A program made the position numbers and the translations under genes. A stretch of DNA of 24,540 nt. Origin: JBCBKZ01 sp039026975 (lineage in GTDB: Bacteria; Bacteroidota; Bacteroidia; J057). Numbering within the stretch: position 1 is the stretch's first letter; every line of letters starts with the position of its first letter. Below, one piece after another: positions 15,091 to 22,788 of the stretch. The stretch lies in contig JBCCLI010000048.1 in the NCBI GenBank assembly GCA_039026975.1, forward strand, positions 1-24,540, given 5' to 3'. The notes under the pieces were generated by a model, which had not been told where the DNA came from, did no database searches, and saw only the letters and a list, made by a program, of their open reading frames with translations.

Positions 15091-17013
15091 TTACTTGTAA
15101 CTTCTGGTTTTTAGCTCCACAAATTCAAATTCCAACTCCTCTTTATGCATTACCTCATCTTTATTGAATCCTTGGTATTCCCAGGCTGCTGAATAGGCAA
15201 AGTCCTGGTCATTTCTGAGTGCTTCCCCCTCTGGAGTCTGATGTTCTTCCCTAAGGTGGCATCCACAGGATTCCTCTCTTTGAAGTGCATCATCTACCAT
15301 GAGTTCTCCCAGTTCCATGAAGTCAGCCACTCTCCAGGCTTTCTGTAGCTCTGGATTGTATTCATTATCACTACCAGGTACGGTAACATTCTCCCAGTAG
15401 TCAGCTCTCAAATCCTGAATCAGTTTTTTGGCCTTTTTCAATCCTTCTGCATTACGGGTAATGCCACAGTAGTCCCACATGATTTTCCCTAGCTGCTGGT
15501 GGAAGGTATCTACAGAACGAGGATCACTTCCTTTGTTTGTAAGGTATCTATTGGTCTCTTCATTTACAGATTCCTCACACTCCTTGAAAGCAGGGTTATC
15601 AGTAGTTACGTGATCATTCAATGGCTGAGATGCCAAATAGTCTCCTACTGTGAATGGAATTACAAAGTACCCATCTGCTAATCCCTGCATGAGGGCAGAG
15701 GCTCCCAGGCGGTTAGCTCCATGGTCAGAGTAATTAGCTTCTCCCAGGCAGAACAGACCAGGAATATTGGTCATCAGATTATAATCTACCCAAAGGCCAC
15801 CCATGCTGTAGTGGACGGCAGGAAATATTCTCATAGGAGTAGAGTAGGGATCATCATCTGTAATCCGCTGATACATTTCAAAGAGGTTACCATACTTGGC
15901 TTCCACTGTGTCTTTCCCCATTCTATTAATGGCATCCCTGAAGTCCAGGTATACAGCGTTTCCATTAGGAGTTACGCTTCTGCCTTCATCAGTTACTATT
16001 TTCGCATTACGAGAAGCCACGTCTCTAGGAACCAGATTCCCAAAGGAGGGGTACTTTCTTTCCAGGTAGTAGTCTCTGTCATCATCAGGGATTTCATTAG
16101 CAGGTCTGAAGTCTCCCTGCTTCTTAGGGACCCACACTCTACCGTCATTTCTTAAGCTCTCACTCATGAGGGTCAGCTTTGACTGGTAGTGTCCACTGAC
16201 TGGAATACAGGTAGGGTGTATCTGCACAAAGGCAGGATTTGCAAACAGTGCTCCTTTTCTATGTACTCGCCAAGCGGCAGAGCCGTTAGAGTTCATCGCA
16301 TTGGTGGAGAGAAAGTAGACGTTTCCATACCCGCCTGTTGCCAAAATGACGGCATCTGCAGCATGTTTTTCAAGTTCACCTGTTAGGAGATTCTTGCATA
16401 TGATGCCTTTAGCATGTCCATCTACCAGTACCAACTCCAGCATTTCTCTTCTGGTGAGGGACTCTACTTTTCCTAATCCTATTTGACGACTTAAGGCACT
16501 GTAAGCACCCAGTAAGAGCTGCTGTCCTGTTTGGCCTCTGGCATAGAAGGTTCTGGAAACTTGTGCCCCCCCGAAGGAGCGGTTGTCCAGGTATCCACCG
16601 TATTCCCTCGCAAAAGGTACGCCCTGGGCTACGCATTGGTCTATGATATTAACACTTACCTGTGCCAGACGGTATACGTTCGCTTCTCTTGACCTGTAGT
16701 CTCCCCCTTTAATGGTATCATAGAATAAGCGGTAAATGCTATCACCGTCATTCTGATAATTTTTAGCTGCATTAATTCCTCCCTGAGCAGCTATGCTGTG
16801 GGCTCTTCTGGGGCTGTCTTGAAAGCATAGGGTAGTTACCTGATAGCCTAACTCTGCTAGGGAGGCAGCAGCAGAGGCACCTGCCAGACCAGTACCCACC
16901 ACTATAACTTTAAATTTTCTCTTATTAGCTGGGTTAACCAGTTTTATATTGAATTTGTGATTATCCCATTTCTCTGCTAGTGGGCCAGAAGGAATTTTTG
17001 AATCTAATTTCAT
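15091..17013 (-). CDS. sdhA: Succinate dehydrogenase/fumarate reductase flavoprotein subunit
   Basis: A 640-residue flavoprotein that oxidises succinate to fumarate in the TCA cycle (or the reverse). It has an FAD-binding Rossmann motif (VVGTGLAGASAAASLAELG, about 38-56). The covalent FAD histidine H72 lies in RAHSIAAQGGINAAKNY. The active-site arginine region is LVPRDVASR, and the capping/FAD tail has HYSMGGLWVDYN and GLFCLGEANYSDHGANRLGASALMQGLADG. Length is as expected for type-B enzymes, slightly longer than the type-C SdhA. The gene lies 21 bases after sdhC and 19 before sdhB, in the same operon. All key residues appear intact. Confidence 0.97.
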   Translation of the reverse strand: MKLDSKIPSGPLAEKWDNHKFNIKLVNPANKRKFKVIVVGTGLAGASAAASLAELGYQVTTLCFQDSPRRAHSIAAQGGINAAKNYQNDGDSIYRLFYDTIKGGDYRSREANVYRLAQVSVNIIDQCVAQGVPFAREYGGYLDNRSFGGAQVSRTFYARGQTGQQLLLGAYSALSRQIGLGKVESLTRREMLELVLVDGHAKGIICKNLLTGELEKHAADAVILATGGYGNVYFLSTNAMNSNGSAAWRVHRKGALFANPAFVQIHPTCIPVSGHYQSKLTLMSESLRNDGRVWVPKKQGDFRPANEIPDDDRDYYLERKYPSFGNLVPRDVASRNAKIVTDEGRSVTPNGNAVYLDFRDAINRMGKDTVEAKYGNLFEMYQRITDDDPYSTPMRIFPAVHYSMGGLWVDYNLMTNIPGLFCLGEANYSDHGANRLGASALMQGLADGYFVIPFTVGDYLASQPLNDHVTTDNPAFKECEESVNEETNRYLTNKGSDPRSVDTFHQQLGKIMWDYCGITRNAEGLKKAKKLIQDLRADYWENVTVPGSDNEYNPELQKAWRVADFMELGELMVDDALQREESCGCHLREEHQTPEGEALRNDQDFAYSAAWEYQGFNKDEVMHKEELEFEFVELKTRSYK

Positions 17014-17034
17014 AATCTATCTTCTTCGAAAGAA

Positions 17035-17850
17035 TTAATTCATGAGGAATAAGAATACCGGCATAGAGGCGAAAGCGATAGGAACAGCTATAGAAATTAC
17101 TGCACCAGCTATTTTAACTAACGGAGTATATTTCCTATGGACTAGTCCTATCGTTTTGAAGGCACTCTGGAATCCATGATTTAAGTGCATCCCCAATAAT
17201 ACCATGGCGAGTACGTAAAAGAGGGAGATGTACCACTTCCCAAAAGAGAACTTAGTAACCTCATACATAGAAATACCCCTCACTTCTGTTATACCTGCAT
17301 TTTTTAGCAATAGATATGTCTCCTTGGTTAGGTAGTCTCCTTGTTTGACTGCTATCTCTCCGAACTCATCCTGGACAGCAGTAACCTCTGTAACCTTCCA
17401 GCTCTCAAGGTACGCTCGTTCTGAACTGATCATATCCCCTTCACCGAATTTGTAGTAGCCCCAGAACATGATAAGGTGTATGACTAGAAATAAAAGTATG
17501 ATTGTTCCTGTCCAGCCCATATTCCGGGAAAACCAACTACTGCTTTCATTTTGGTTCCCTTTGTAAGCATACTTTACGGGCCTGGCCTTTGTATTTTGGC
17601 GTGATAGAATGGCGGCATAAATAACGTGAAAAATGAAACCCGCGAAGAGTACCCACTCCAGGGTTTTTATGACTGGATTAGTGGTCATAAACTTCGTGTA
17701 CTGATTGAATGCAAGACCTGCATCACTTTTAAATAGTAAAAGGTTTCCACTCATATGTACAAACAAGAAGGATACTAAAAAGAGGCCCGACAGCCCCATA
17801 ACTAGTTTTCTTCCTATTGAATTTGAAAATACGGTAGTCGCAGAACTCAT
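17035..17850 (-). CDS. sdhC: Succinate dehydrogenase cytochrome b subunit (type B, b558-like) with loop insertion
   Basis: A 271-residue diheme cytochrome b anchor with five helices (about 16-38, 61-82, 113-133, 206-226, 243-268). Candidate heme ligands are H32 (VHMSGN), H75 (FIFHVIY), H125 (VIHLIMF) and H222/H225 (MHLNHGF). It receives electrons from SdhB and passes them to menaquinone. Type-B members are usually about 220-240 residues. Here about 50 extra residues (about 145-197) sit between helices 3 and 4. They include a GDYLTKETYLLLKNAGITEV stretch that looks like a small beta-helix hairpin domain. First gene of sdhCAB; upstream lies the divergent region shared with lpdA. Confidence 0.93.
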   Translation of the reverse strand: MSSATTVFSNSIGRKLVMGLSGLFLVSFLFVHMSGNLLLFKSDAGLAFNQYTKFMTTNPVIKTLEWVLFAGFIFHVIYAAILSRQNTKARPVKYAYKGNQNESSSWFSRNMGWTGTIILLFLVIHLIMFWGYYKFGEGDMISSERAYLESWKVTEVTAVQDEFGEIAVKQGDYLTKETYLLLKNAGITEVRGISMYEVTKFSFGKWYISLFYVLAMVLLGMHLNHGFQSAFKTIGLVHRKYTPLVKIAGAVISIAVPIAFASMPVFLFLMN

Positions 17851-17949
17851 CTTATTCTTAAGGTTTAGTATAACCGATCAAAATTATTTCGGATGATACC
17901 CAAAGTCAAGCTACAATTTTAGTAAAACTCAGTTTAGAATAATTCTACA

Positions 17950-17957
17950 CAAATATA
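17950..17957 (-). promoter_or_regulatory. Candidate -7 element for sdhCAB
   Basis: On the minus strand this reads TATATTTG, fitting TAnnTTTG, about 95 bases before the sdhC start. No TTTG is visible at the usual -33 distance, so it is a weak call based on the box and position. Confidence 0.3.
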
Positions 17958-18105
17958 AACACATATATATATGATTTGTTTAATATAATTATTTTAAATG
18001 GTTTTAATCTTGGGTTTTACCTTACAATTTAAAAATGGACAAAATCTTGTATTAAAGAAGCACATTTCAAGCTTTTCTTATCCCAAATGGGCCAGATTCT
18101 ACTAG

Positions 18106-18125
18106 AAATTAGGTAGCCCTAATTT
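18106..18125. promoter_or_regulatory. Operator-like dyad overlapping the lpdA -33 element
   Basis: AAATTAGG (18106-18113) and CCTAATTT (18118-18125) form a perfect 8-bp inverted repeat around TAGC. The right arm covers the TTTG used as the -33 element, which is the expected placement of a repressor site. The outer sequence CCTAATTTGG is the inverse of the core of the direct repeats upstream of the sensor kinase. Confidence 0.5.
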
Positions 18126-18154
18126 GGTATTGGAAAGCCCTTCAGATACCTTTG
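18123..18154 (+). promoter_or_regulatory. Bacteroidota-type promoter for lpdA
   Basis: TTTG (18123-18126), a 20-base spacer, then TACCTTTG (18147-18154) fits the Bacteroidota sigma-A consensus TTTG - 17 to 23 - TAnnTTTG exactly. Start of transcription is expected near 18160, giving a leader of about 60 bases before lpdA. It is the best promoter match I found in the window. Confidence 0.65.
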
Positions 18155-18222
18155 TTCAGGTAAGGAAATTACAAATAAGTAAAGAATCTAGATAGACCAT
18201 CACATATATATTTTCATCATTT

Positions 18223-19632
18223 ATGGCTTCAACAAAATACGATCTTACGGTTATTGGTTCTGGGCCTGGTGGATATACTGCCGCCATCCGCTGTGCTCAA
18301 TTGGGAATGAAAACTGCCATTATAGAAAAAGATTCTACTCTGGGAGGTACCTGTCTAAATGTAGGCTGTATTCCTTCCAAGGCACTCCTGGACTCTTCCG
18401 AGCATTTCTTTGCAGCTAAACACCAGTTTGAGGAGCACGGCATTAAGGTAGGAAGCCTAAAGGTAGATCTGGAACAAATGATCAAAAGAAAGGCAGAGGT
18501 AGTTTCCCAAACTACCGGTGGAGTAGCCTTTCTCATGAAGAAAAATAAAATAGATGTATACAATGGCATAGGGAGCTTTATAGATAAGAATACCCTAAAG
18601 GTGGAAAAAGATGATGGCACCTCTGAAGAAATCCAATCTGAGAAGGTAATTATAGCTACTGGTTCTGAGGCTTTCGTACTGCCTGGGATGGAGATAGATG
18701 GAAAGCATCTCATCACCTCCACAGAAGCATTAGAATTGACTACTCTTCCCAAGCATATGATTGTGATTGGGGGAGGGGTAATAGCCTCTGAGTTAGCTTC
18801 TGTGTTTGGTAGACTAGGGTCTAAGATTACTGTCCTGGAAATGGCTGATAAGTTAATTCCAGGCATGGATTCTTCCCTGGGGAAGGAACTAGCGAAGGTT
18901 TTAAAGAAAGAACTAGACTATACCGTACACTTTAACCATAAAGTGAGTGGAGCCAAGGTCAGCAGGGGGAAGGTCACGGTTACGGCGGAAAATAAGGCAG
19001 GAGAAACGGTGGAGTTTAAAGGGGATGTATGTCTGGTAGCTGTAGGAAGAAGGCCTTACACAGATAAACTGGGACTTGAACATATAGGGATAGAAACAGA
19101 CAGAGGAAGAATTCCTGTTAATAATCATCTGGAAACTTCTATTCCTGGCGTGTATGCCATAGGAGATGTGGTAAGAGGGGCTATGCTGGCACATAAGGCC
19201 TCTGAGGAAGGGGTCTTTGTAGCAGAGGTGATAGCAGGCCAACATCCGCATATTAACTATAGGGCTATTCCTAACGTAGTATATACTTGGCCAGAAGTGG
19301 CTGGGGTAGGATATACGGAAGATGAGTTAAAAGCAGAGAAAATTCCTTATAAATCTGGTAGCTTTCCCTTCAAGGCTTCAGGAAGAGCGCGTGCCAGCAT
19401 GGATACTTCCGGTTTTGTGAAAATTCTTTCTCATAAGGAAACAGATGAACTATTAGGAATGCACATCATAGGCCCAAGGGCAGCTGATATGATAAATGAG
19501 GGCGTAATGGGGCTGGAATTTAGGGCTTCAGCTGAAGACCTAGGCGTATTCTCACATCCACATCCTACTTTTTCTGAAGCTATAAAAGAGGCAGCATTGG
19601 GTGCTACGGGTAACAGAATGATTAACATTTAA
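18223..19632 (+). CDS. lpdA: Dihydrolipoyl dehydrogenase (E3)
   Basis: A 469-residue FAD-dependent disulfide oxidoreductase that reoxidises dihydrolipoamide of the pyruvate, 2-oxoglutarate or branched-chain dehydrogenase complexes, or of glycine cleavage, with NAD+. It has an FAD motif (VIGSGPGGYTAAIRCAQLG, about 10-28), a redox disulfide C44-C49 in GGTCLNVGCIPSK, an NAD motif (VIGGGVIASELASVFGRLG) and an FAD tail (YAIGDVVRGAMLAHKASEEG). The C-terminal interface has catalytic H447 and E452 in HPHPTFSEA. All key residues and length are normal. It has its own promoter facing away from sdhCAB. The exporter gene begins one base after its stop. Confidence 0.97.
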   Translation: MASTKYDLTVIGSGPGGYTAAIRCAQLGMKTAIIEKDSTLGGTCLNVGCIPSKALLDSSEHFFAAKHQFEEHGIKVGSLKVDLEQMIKRKAEVVSQTTGGVAFLMKKNKIDVYNGIGSFIDKNTLKVEKDDGTSEEIQSEKVIIATGSEAFVLPGMEIDGKHLITSTEALELTTLPKHMIVIGGGVIASELASVFGRLGSKITVLEMADKLIPGMDSSLGKELAKVLKKELDYTVHFNHKVSGAKVSRGKVTVTAENKAGETVEFKGDVCLVAVGRRPYTDKLGLEHIGIETDRGRIPVNNHLETSIPGVYAIGDVVRGAMLAHKASEEGVFVAEVIAGQHPHINYRAIPNVVYTWPEVAGVGYTEDELKAEKIPYKSGSFPFKASGRARASMDTSGFVKILSHKETDELLGMHIIGPRAADMINEGVMGLEFRASAEDLGVFSHPHPTFSEAIKEAALGATGNRMINI

Positions 19633-19633
19633 T

Positions 19634-21424
19634 ATGGCTGACAAGGCAACGAATCAAGGTAACTGGATGGATCGTCAACTGGTGGGACGGCTTCTACAAT
19701 ACGTGAAACCCTACCGCAAATTTTTCTTCCTCGCGGTAACTCTCACTATTTCTCTGGCCATTCTCTCTCCATTGAGGCCTTATTTGATTGCCTACATCCT
19801 GGATAATCCGGTAGCCAACGCTGACGTAGGCCAGCTACAGTTTTGGGTGAGCATGGTATTGGGCCTGCTGATAGTAGAAGCCTTCATCATGTATGGAAAT
19901 ACTTTTCTGACTAACTGGTTAGGCCAGAGTATCATTAAGGACATACGGAACCAGGTGTTTCAACACATTCTTAAGCTCCGACTTCAGTTTTTTGATAAAA
20001 CGCCTATAGGTACGCTACAGACTAGGACCATCAATGATATAGAGACCTTAAATGATGTCTTTTCTTCGGGCCTGGTCAGAATCCTGGGGGATCTATTACA
20101 GCTAGTAGCTATTTTTGTGATGATGTTAATTACCAGCTGGAAAATGACATTGGTAGTTCTCATTACTATCCCTCTACTCTTGTATGCTACCTATGTATTT
20201 AAAAATAAAGTGAAGGCCTCTTTCCAACGCGTACGTTCTGCGGTGAGTGAAATGAATGCCTTTCTGCAAGAGCATATCACCGGGATGCAGATTGTACATA
20301 TTTTTCACAGAGAGAAGGTGGAAATGGGCAGATTTGATGCCATCAACCAAAAGCTAAAAAAGGCCAACCTTAATTCTGTGCTCTACTACAGTGTATTCTT
20401 TCCAGCAGTTGAAATTATTAGCGCTTTGGGCCTGGCTATCCTGGTCTGGTATGGAGCTAATGCCGTAGTGAGTGAGGTATTGACCTTCGGTATACTTGTA
20501 GCCTTCATCATGTACATACAGATGTTTTTTAGGCCTCTCAGAATGCTGGCAGATCAGTTTAATACCCTTCAGCTAGGGATGGTGAGTGGAGAAAGAATCT
20601 TCAAAATACTGGATACCCATCACTTCATTCCTGATGAAGGTCAAAAGTCCTCCGCAAAAAAGCCCTCTTTACATGGTGTTCATGGGCCTGAAGATGTTCA
20701 TATTAGATTTAAGAATGTCTCATTTGCCTACAATGAACCTGAGTGGGTGTTAAAAGATGTGGACTTTGAAGTTAACCCAGGAGAGAAGATTGCGCTGGTA
20801 GGGGCCACAGGGTCTGGAAAGACTACTATTATAAATCTGCTAAGCAGATTTTATGATATCCAAAAAGGGGATATCTTGTTAAATGATGAGAATATCAGAT
20901 CCTACAGCCTGGATTATCTTCGCGGGCTAATAGGAGTAGTATTGCAAGATGTATTTCTGTTCTCAGGGAGTATTTACGATAATATCACTCTCAACAATGC
21001 TGATATTCCACTAGCGCAAGTGATAGAATCAGCTAAGCAGGTGGGTGCTCATTCCTTTATTCAGAATCTTCCTGGCCAGTACCACTACAACGTACGGGAA
21101 AGAGGAGCTACCCTTTCTCTTGGACAGCGCCAACTTATAGCCTTTGCGAGAGTGATGACCTATAATCCCAGTATCCTGGTGTTGGATGAGGCTACTGCTA
21201 ACATAGATACAGAATCAGAGGAAATCATCCAGCAAGCTATAGAAACCGTTATGGCAGGGAGAACCTCCCTCATTATCGCTCACCGTCTCTCAACCATTCA
21301 AAAAGCGGATAAGATTATTGTGTTGAAGAAAGGAAGGATCATAGAAAATGGTTCGCATAAGGAACTTCTAAAGCAGGAAGGGGCTTATTATGACCTCCAC
21401 CAAAAGCAGTTTGCCGTTAGTTAG
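19634..21424 (+). CDS. MsbA-like ABC exporter (fused membrane and ATPase domains)
   Basis: A 596-residue half-transporter expected to work as a dimer. The membrane domain (about 28-320) has six helices. The ATPase domain (about 355-590) has Walker A GATGSGKTT (390-398), Q-loop VLQDVFLF (about 436-443), signature LSLGQ (494-498), Walker B ILVLDE (514-519) and H-loop H550 (AHRLST). The signature has L in place of the usual first G (LSGGQ), as in some heterodimeric or multidrug-type exporters. It could move lipids, drugs or peptides; substrate is not visible. Its ATG follows the lpdA stop by one base, so they are co-transcribed and perhaps translationally coupled, although no functional link with E3 is known. 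Confidence 0.93.
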   Translation: MADKATNQGNWMDRQLVGRLLQYVKPYRKFFFLAVTLTISLAILSPLRPYLIAYILDNPVANADVGQLQFWVSMVLGLLIVEAFIMYGNTFLTNWLGQSIIKDIRNQVFQHILKLRLQFFDKTPIGTLQTRTINDIETLNDVFSSGLVRILGDLLQLVAIFVMMLITSWKMTLVVLITIPLLLYATYVFKNKVKASFQRVRSAVSEMNAFLQEHITGMQIVHIFHREKVEMGRFDAINQKLKKANLNSVLYYSVFFPAVEIISALGLAILVWYGANAVVSEVLTFGILVAFIMYIQMFFRPLRMLADQFNTLQLGMVSGERIFKILDTHHFIPDEGQKSSAKKPSLHGVHGPEDVHIRFKNVSFAYNEPEWVLKDVDFEVNPGEKIALVGATGSGKTTIINLLSRFYDIQKGDILLNDENIRSYSLDYLRGLIGVVLQDVFLFSGSIYDNITLNNADIPLAQVIESAKQVGAHSFIQNLPGQYHYNVRERGATLSLGQRQLIAFARVMTYNPSILVLDEATANIDTESEEIIQQAIETVMAGRTSLIIAHRLSTIQKADKIIVLKKGRIIENGSHKELLKQEGAYYDLHQKQFAVS

Positions 21425-21830
21425 GGACCTCTTCACCCATTTATAGCCTATAACCCTTTTGAAAGGCATTCAGTAGTGGTAACCAGAAGTTGCCTCTCCT
21501 AGCTTTGGCCTGGGGACATACATATACCATACTTTCCATTCAGCTGAGGACTAGCGGAAATACCCCTTCAGCTGCCCATATGTTAAGGTTTCTTAACGGT
21601 TAACCCTACTTTACGCTCCCAGTAAACACGCTTATTGAAAAAACGGACACGCTTGATCAAAGCAGCTTGTTTGGTGAATCCTTTGGGTGCTGGGGGAGTA
21701 TACTCTAGTGTAAGTTGATTAGAAAATAGAAAAAACAACATAAACCTCAGTCCTTGCAAAAAATAGTTTGTGGTTTTCCGAATCGTTCTTTTTAGCCAGG
21801 TCAGCATTTAGTGATAGTTTGACGTGTGTG
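21425..21830. other. Mostly non-coding stretch between the exporter gene and a distant terminator
   Basis: About 400 bases without a convincing gene. It contains a GTTAAG/CTTAAC hairpin (21582-21597, loop GTTT) and one short minus-strand frame (listed separately at low confidence). The only good plus-strand terminator is at 21831-21860, so the lpdA-exporter transcript may run through this region as a long 3' tail. A small RNA is possible, but no known family is recognised. Confidence 0.5.
21583..21807 (-). CDS. Doubtful small basic protein
   Basis: A 74-residue frame with a hydrophobic stretch (about 16-29, LQGLRFMLFFLFSN) and a basic C-terminal half. I recognise no family and see no promoter box. 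It stands in a region that otherwise has no gene, so it is listed, but it may be chance. Confidence 0.22.
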   Translation of the reverse strand: MLTWLKRTIRKTTNYFLQGLRFMLFFLFSNQLTLEYTPPAPKGFTKQAALIKRVRFFNKRVYWERKVGLTVKKP

Positions 21831-21860
21831 CAGCCAGCAGTAATCCTGCTGGCTGTTTTT
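21831..21860 (+). terminator. Intrinsic terminator
   Basis: CAGCCAGCAG (21831-21840) and CTGCTGGCTG (21846-21855) form a perfect 10-bp stem around TAATC, followed by five T (21856-21860). The T-run is on the plus strand, so it ends a plus-strand transcript, most likely the lpdA-exporter one, about 400 bases past the last stop codon. Confidence 0.85.
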
Positions 21861-21939
21861 ATGGCATTTCAGTAAATGACTGGTGAAAATCAACAATTCT
21901 ACGTAGATTGAGTATATAGGAATATAGGTATCTATATAT

Positions 21940-22230
21940 TTGGAAAGCAGATTTAACATATCATTCCTGGAAACCTCCACTGAGGTACTTAGGGCTATTG
22001 CACACCCTATTAGGATTGGAATTATTGATCTTTTGAGTGAGGAAAAACTATCTGTAACAGAAATTCACCAAAAACTTAAGATAGAGCAGGCCATAGCCTC
22101 TCACCACCTACGCATTCTCAAGGACAAGAAAATTCTCTCTTCCCAAAGAGAGGGAAAGAATACGTTCTATTCGTTACGGGCTGCAGAATTTGCTTCCATC
22201 ATCGGCGCCCTGGAAAGCTTACTTCCCTGA
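21940..22230 (+). CDS. ArsR-family winged-helix transcription regulator
   Basis: A 96-residue single-domain repressor-type protein. It has an HPIRIGIIDLLSEE helix (about 22-35) and the DNA-reading helix-turn-helix LSVTEIHQKLKIEQAIASHHLRILKDKKIL (about 37-66). The wing is SSQREGKNTFYSLR, followed by a dimer helix. No cysteine is present, so the CxC metal site of ArsR/SmtB sensors is absent and a metal signal is unlikely. The start is TTG at 21940; a stop lies at 21925 and there is no ATG in the first 30 codons. That TTG is inside a TATATTTG box (21935-21942), so the true start and promoter are uncertain. It converges with the GNAT gene, overlapping it by 12 bases. Target genes are unknown. Confidence 0.85.
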   Translation: MESRFNISFLETSTEVLRAIAHPIRIGIIDLLSEEKLSVTEIHQKLKIEQAIASHHLRILKDKKILSSQREGKNTFYSLRAAEFASIIGALESLLP

Positions 22231-22734
22231 TAACTTTACATAAAGATGTAAATCTATAATCTTACCGTCTTTGACAGCAGCTTCTTTTTTTACGCTTTCT
22301 TTATGGTAACCGCACTTTTCCAGTACCCGCATGGAAGCAGGATTATATTCAAATACCCCTGCCTCTAGTCTATGTAGCCCCAACTTCTGGAAGCCATAGT
22401 CAGTCATCAGGGAAACGGCTACAGGCATAATACCTTTACCCCAGAAGGGTTCTCCTATCCAGTAGCCTATTTCTGCTGTAAGTTTATATACATCTTCCCT
22501 GGGATGTATAGAAATGATCCCACAGAATTCTCCCTGGAAATGAATCCCGAAGTATAAAGTAGGTTCATCCTCCTCCTTGCCATCTAAGAAGAAATCAGCA
22601 TGTTCCAGTCCATACGGATGAGGAAACCCATCTGTGAGGTTAAGCCAGATTTTTTTATTATTGGCTAGTTCTACTAATACTTCTCTATGGGCTAGTGTCA
22701 GCTTCCGTAAGCTTATTTCTCCTTGCGTGAGCAT
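22219..22734 (-). CDS. GNAT-family acetyltransferase (RimJ/RimL-like)
   Basis: The frame is open to 22803, but the ATG at 22734 is preferred. It gives the usual opening (MLTQGEISLRKLTLAHREVL) and avoids overlap with the divergent reductase gene. The 171-residue protein moves an acetyl group from acetyl-CoA to an amino group, perhaps a protein N terminus or a small amine. Motifs are the strand FCGIISIH, then the acetyl-CoA loop motif EIGYWIGEPFWGKGIMPVAV (about 88-107) and RLEAGVFEYNPASMRVLEKCGY (about 122-143), which is typical for RimJ/RimL relatives. Substrate is not known. It lies between a divergent aldo/keto reductase and a convergent ArsR gene. Confidence 0.9.
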   Translation of the reverse strand: MLTQGEISLRKLTLAHREVLVELANNKKIWLNLTDGFPHPYGLEHADFFLDGKEEDEPTLYFGIHFQGEFCGIISIHPREDVYKLTAEIGYWIGEPFWGKGIMPVAVSLMTDYGFQKLGLHRLEAGVFEYNPASMRVLEKCGYHKESVKKEAAVKDGKIIDLHLYVKLSGK

Positions 22735-22788
22735 AGCTGTTTTTCCATTAAATGACTTGAGAATACAAAAAGATGTGTAGTTTCCCTT

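Larger units (their letters stand above)
17851..18222. other. Divergent control region between sdhCAB and lpdA
   Basis: These 372 bases hold no reading frame. The middle (about 17930-18060) is very A/T-rich, with a TATATATATATGA run near 17963. The lpdA side holds a well-formed promoter and an operator-like dyad (listed separately). The sdh side holds one candidate -7 box. Both genes serve central oxidative metabolism, so joint control is possible. Confidence 0.7.

Noticed and set aside
15721..16155. Plus-strand frame of 144 codons inside sdhA
   Set aside because: Antisense to the intact flavoprotein gene, with no domain signs.
18297..18866. Long minus-strand frame (189 codons) inside lpdA
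   Set aside because: It is fully antisense to a clear E3 gene, and its translation shows no domain; it reflects the codon bias of the opposite strand.
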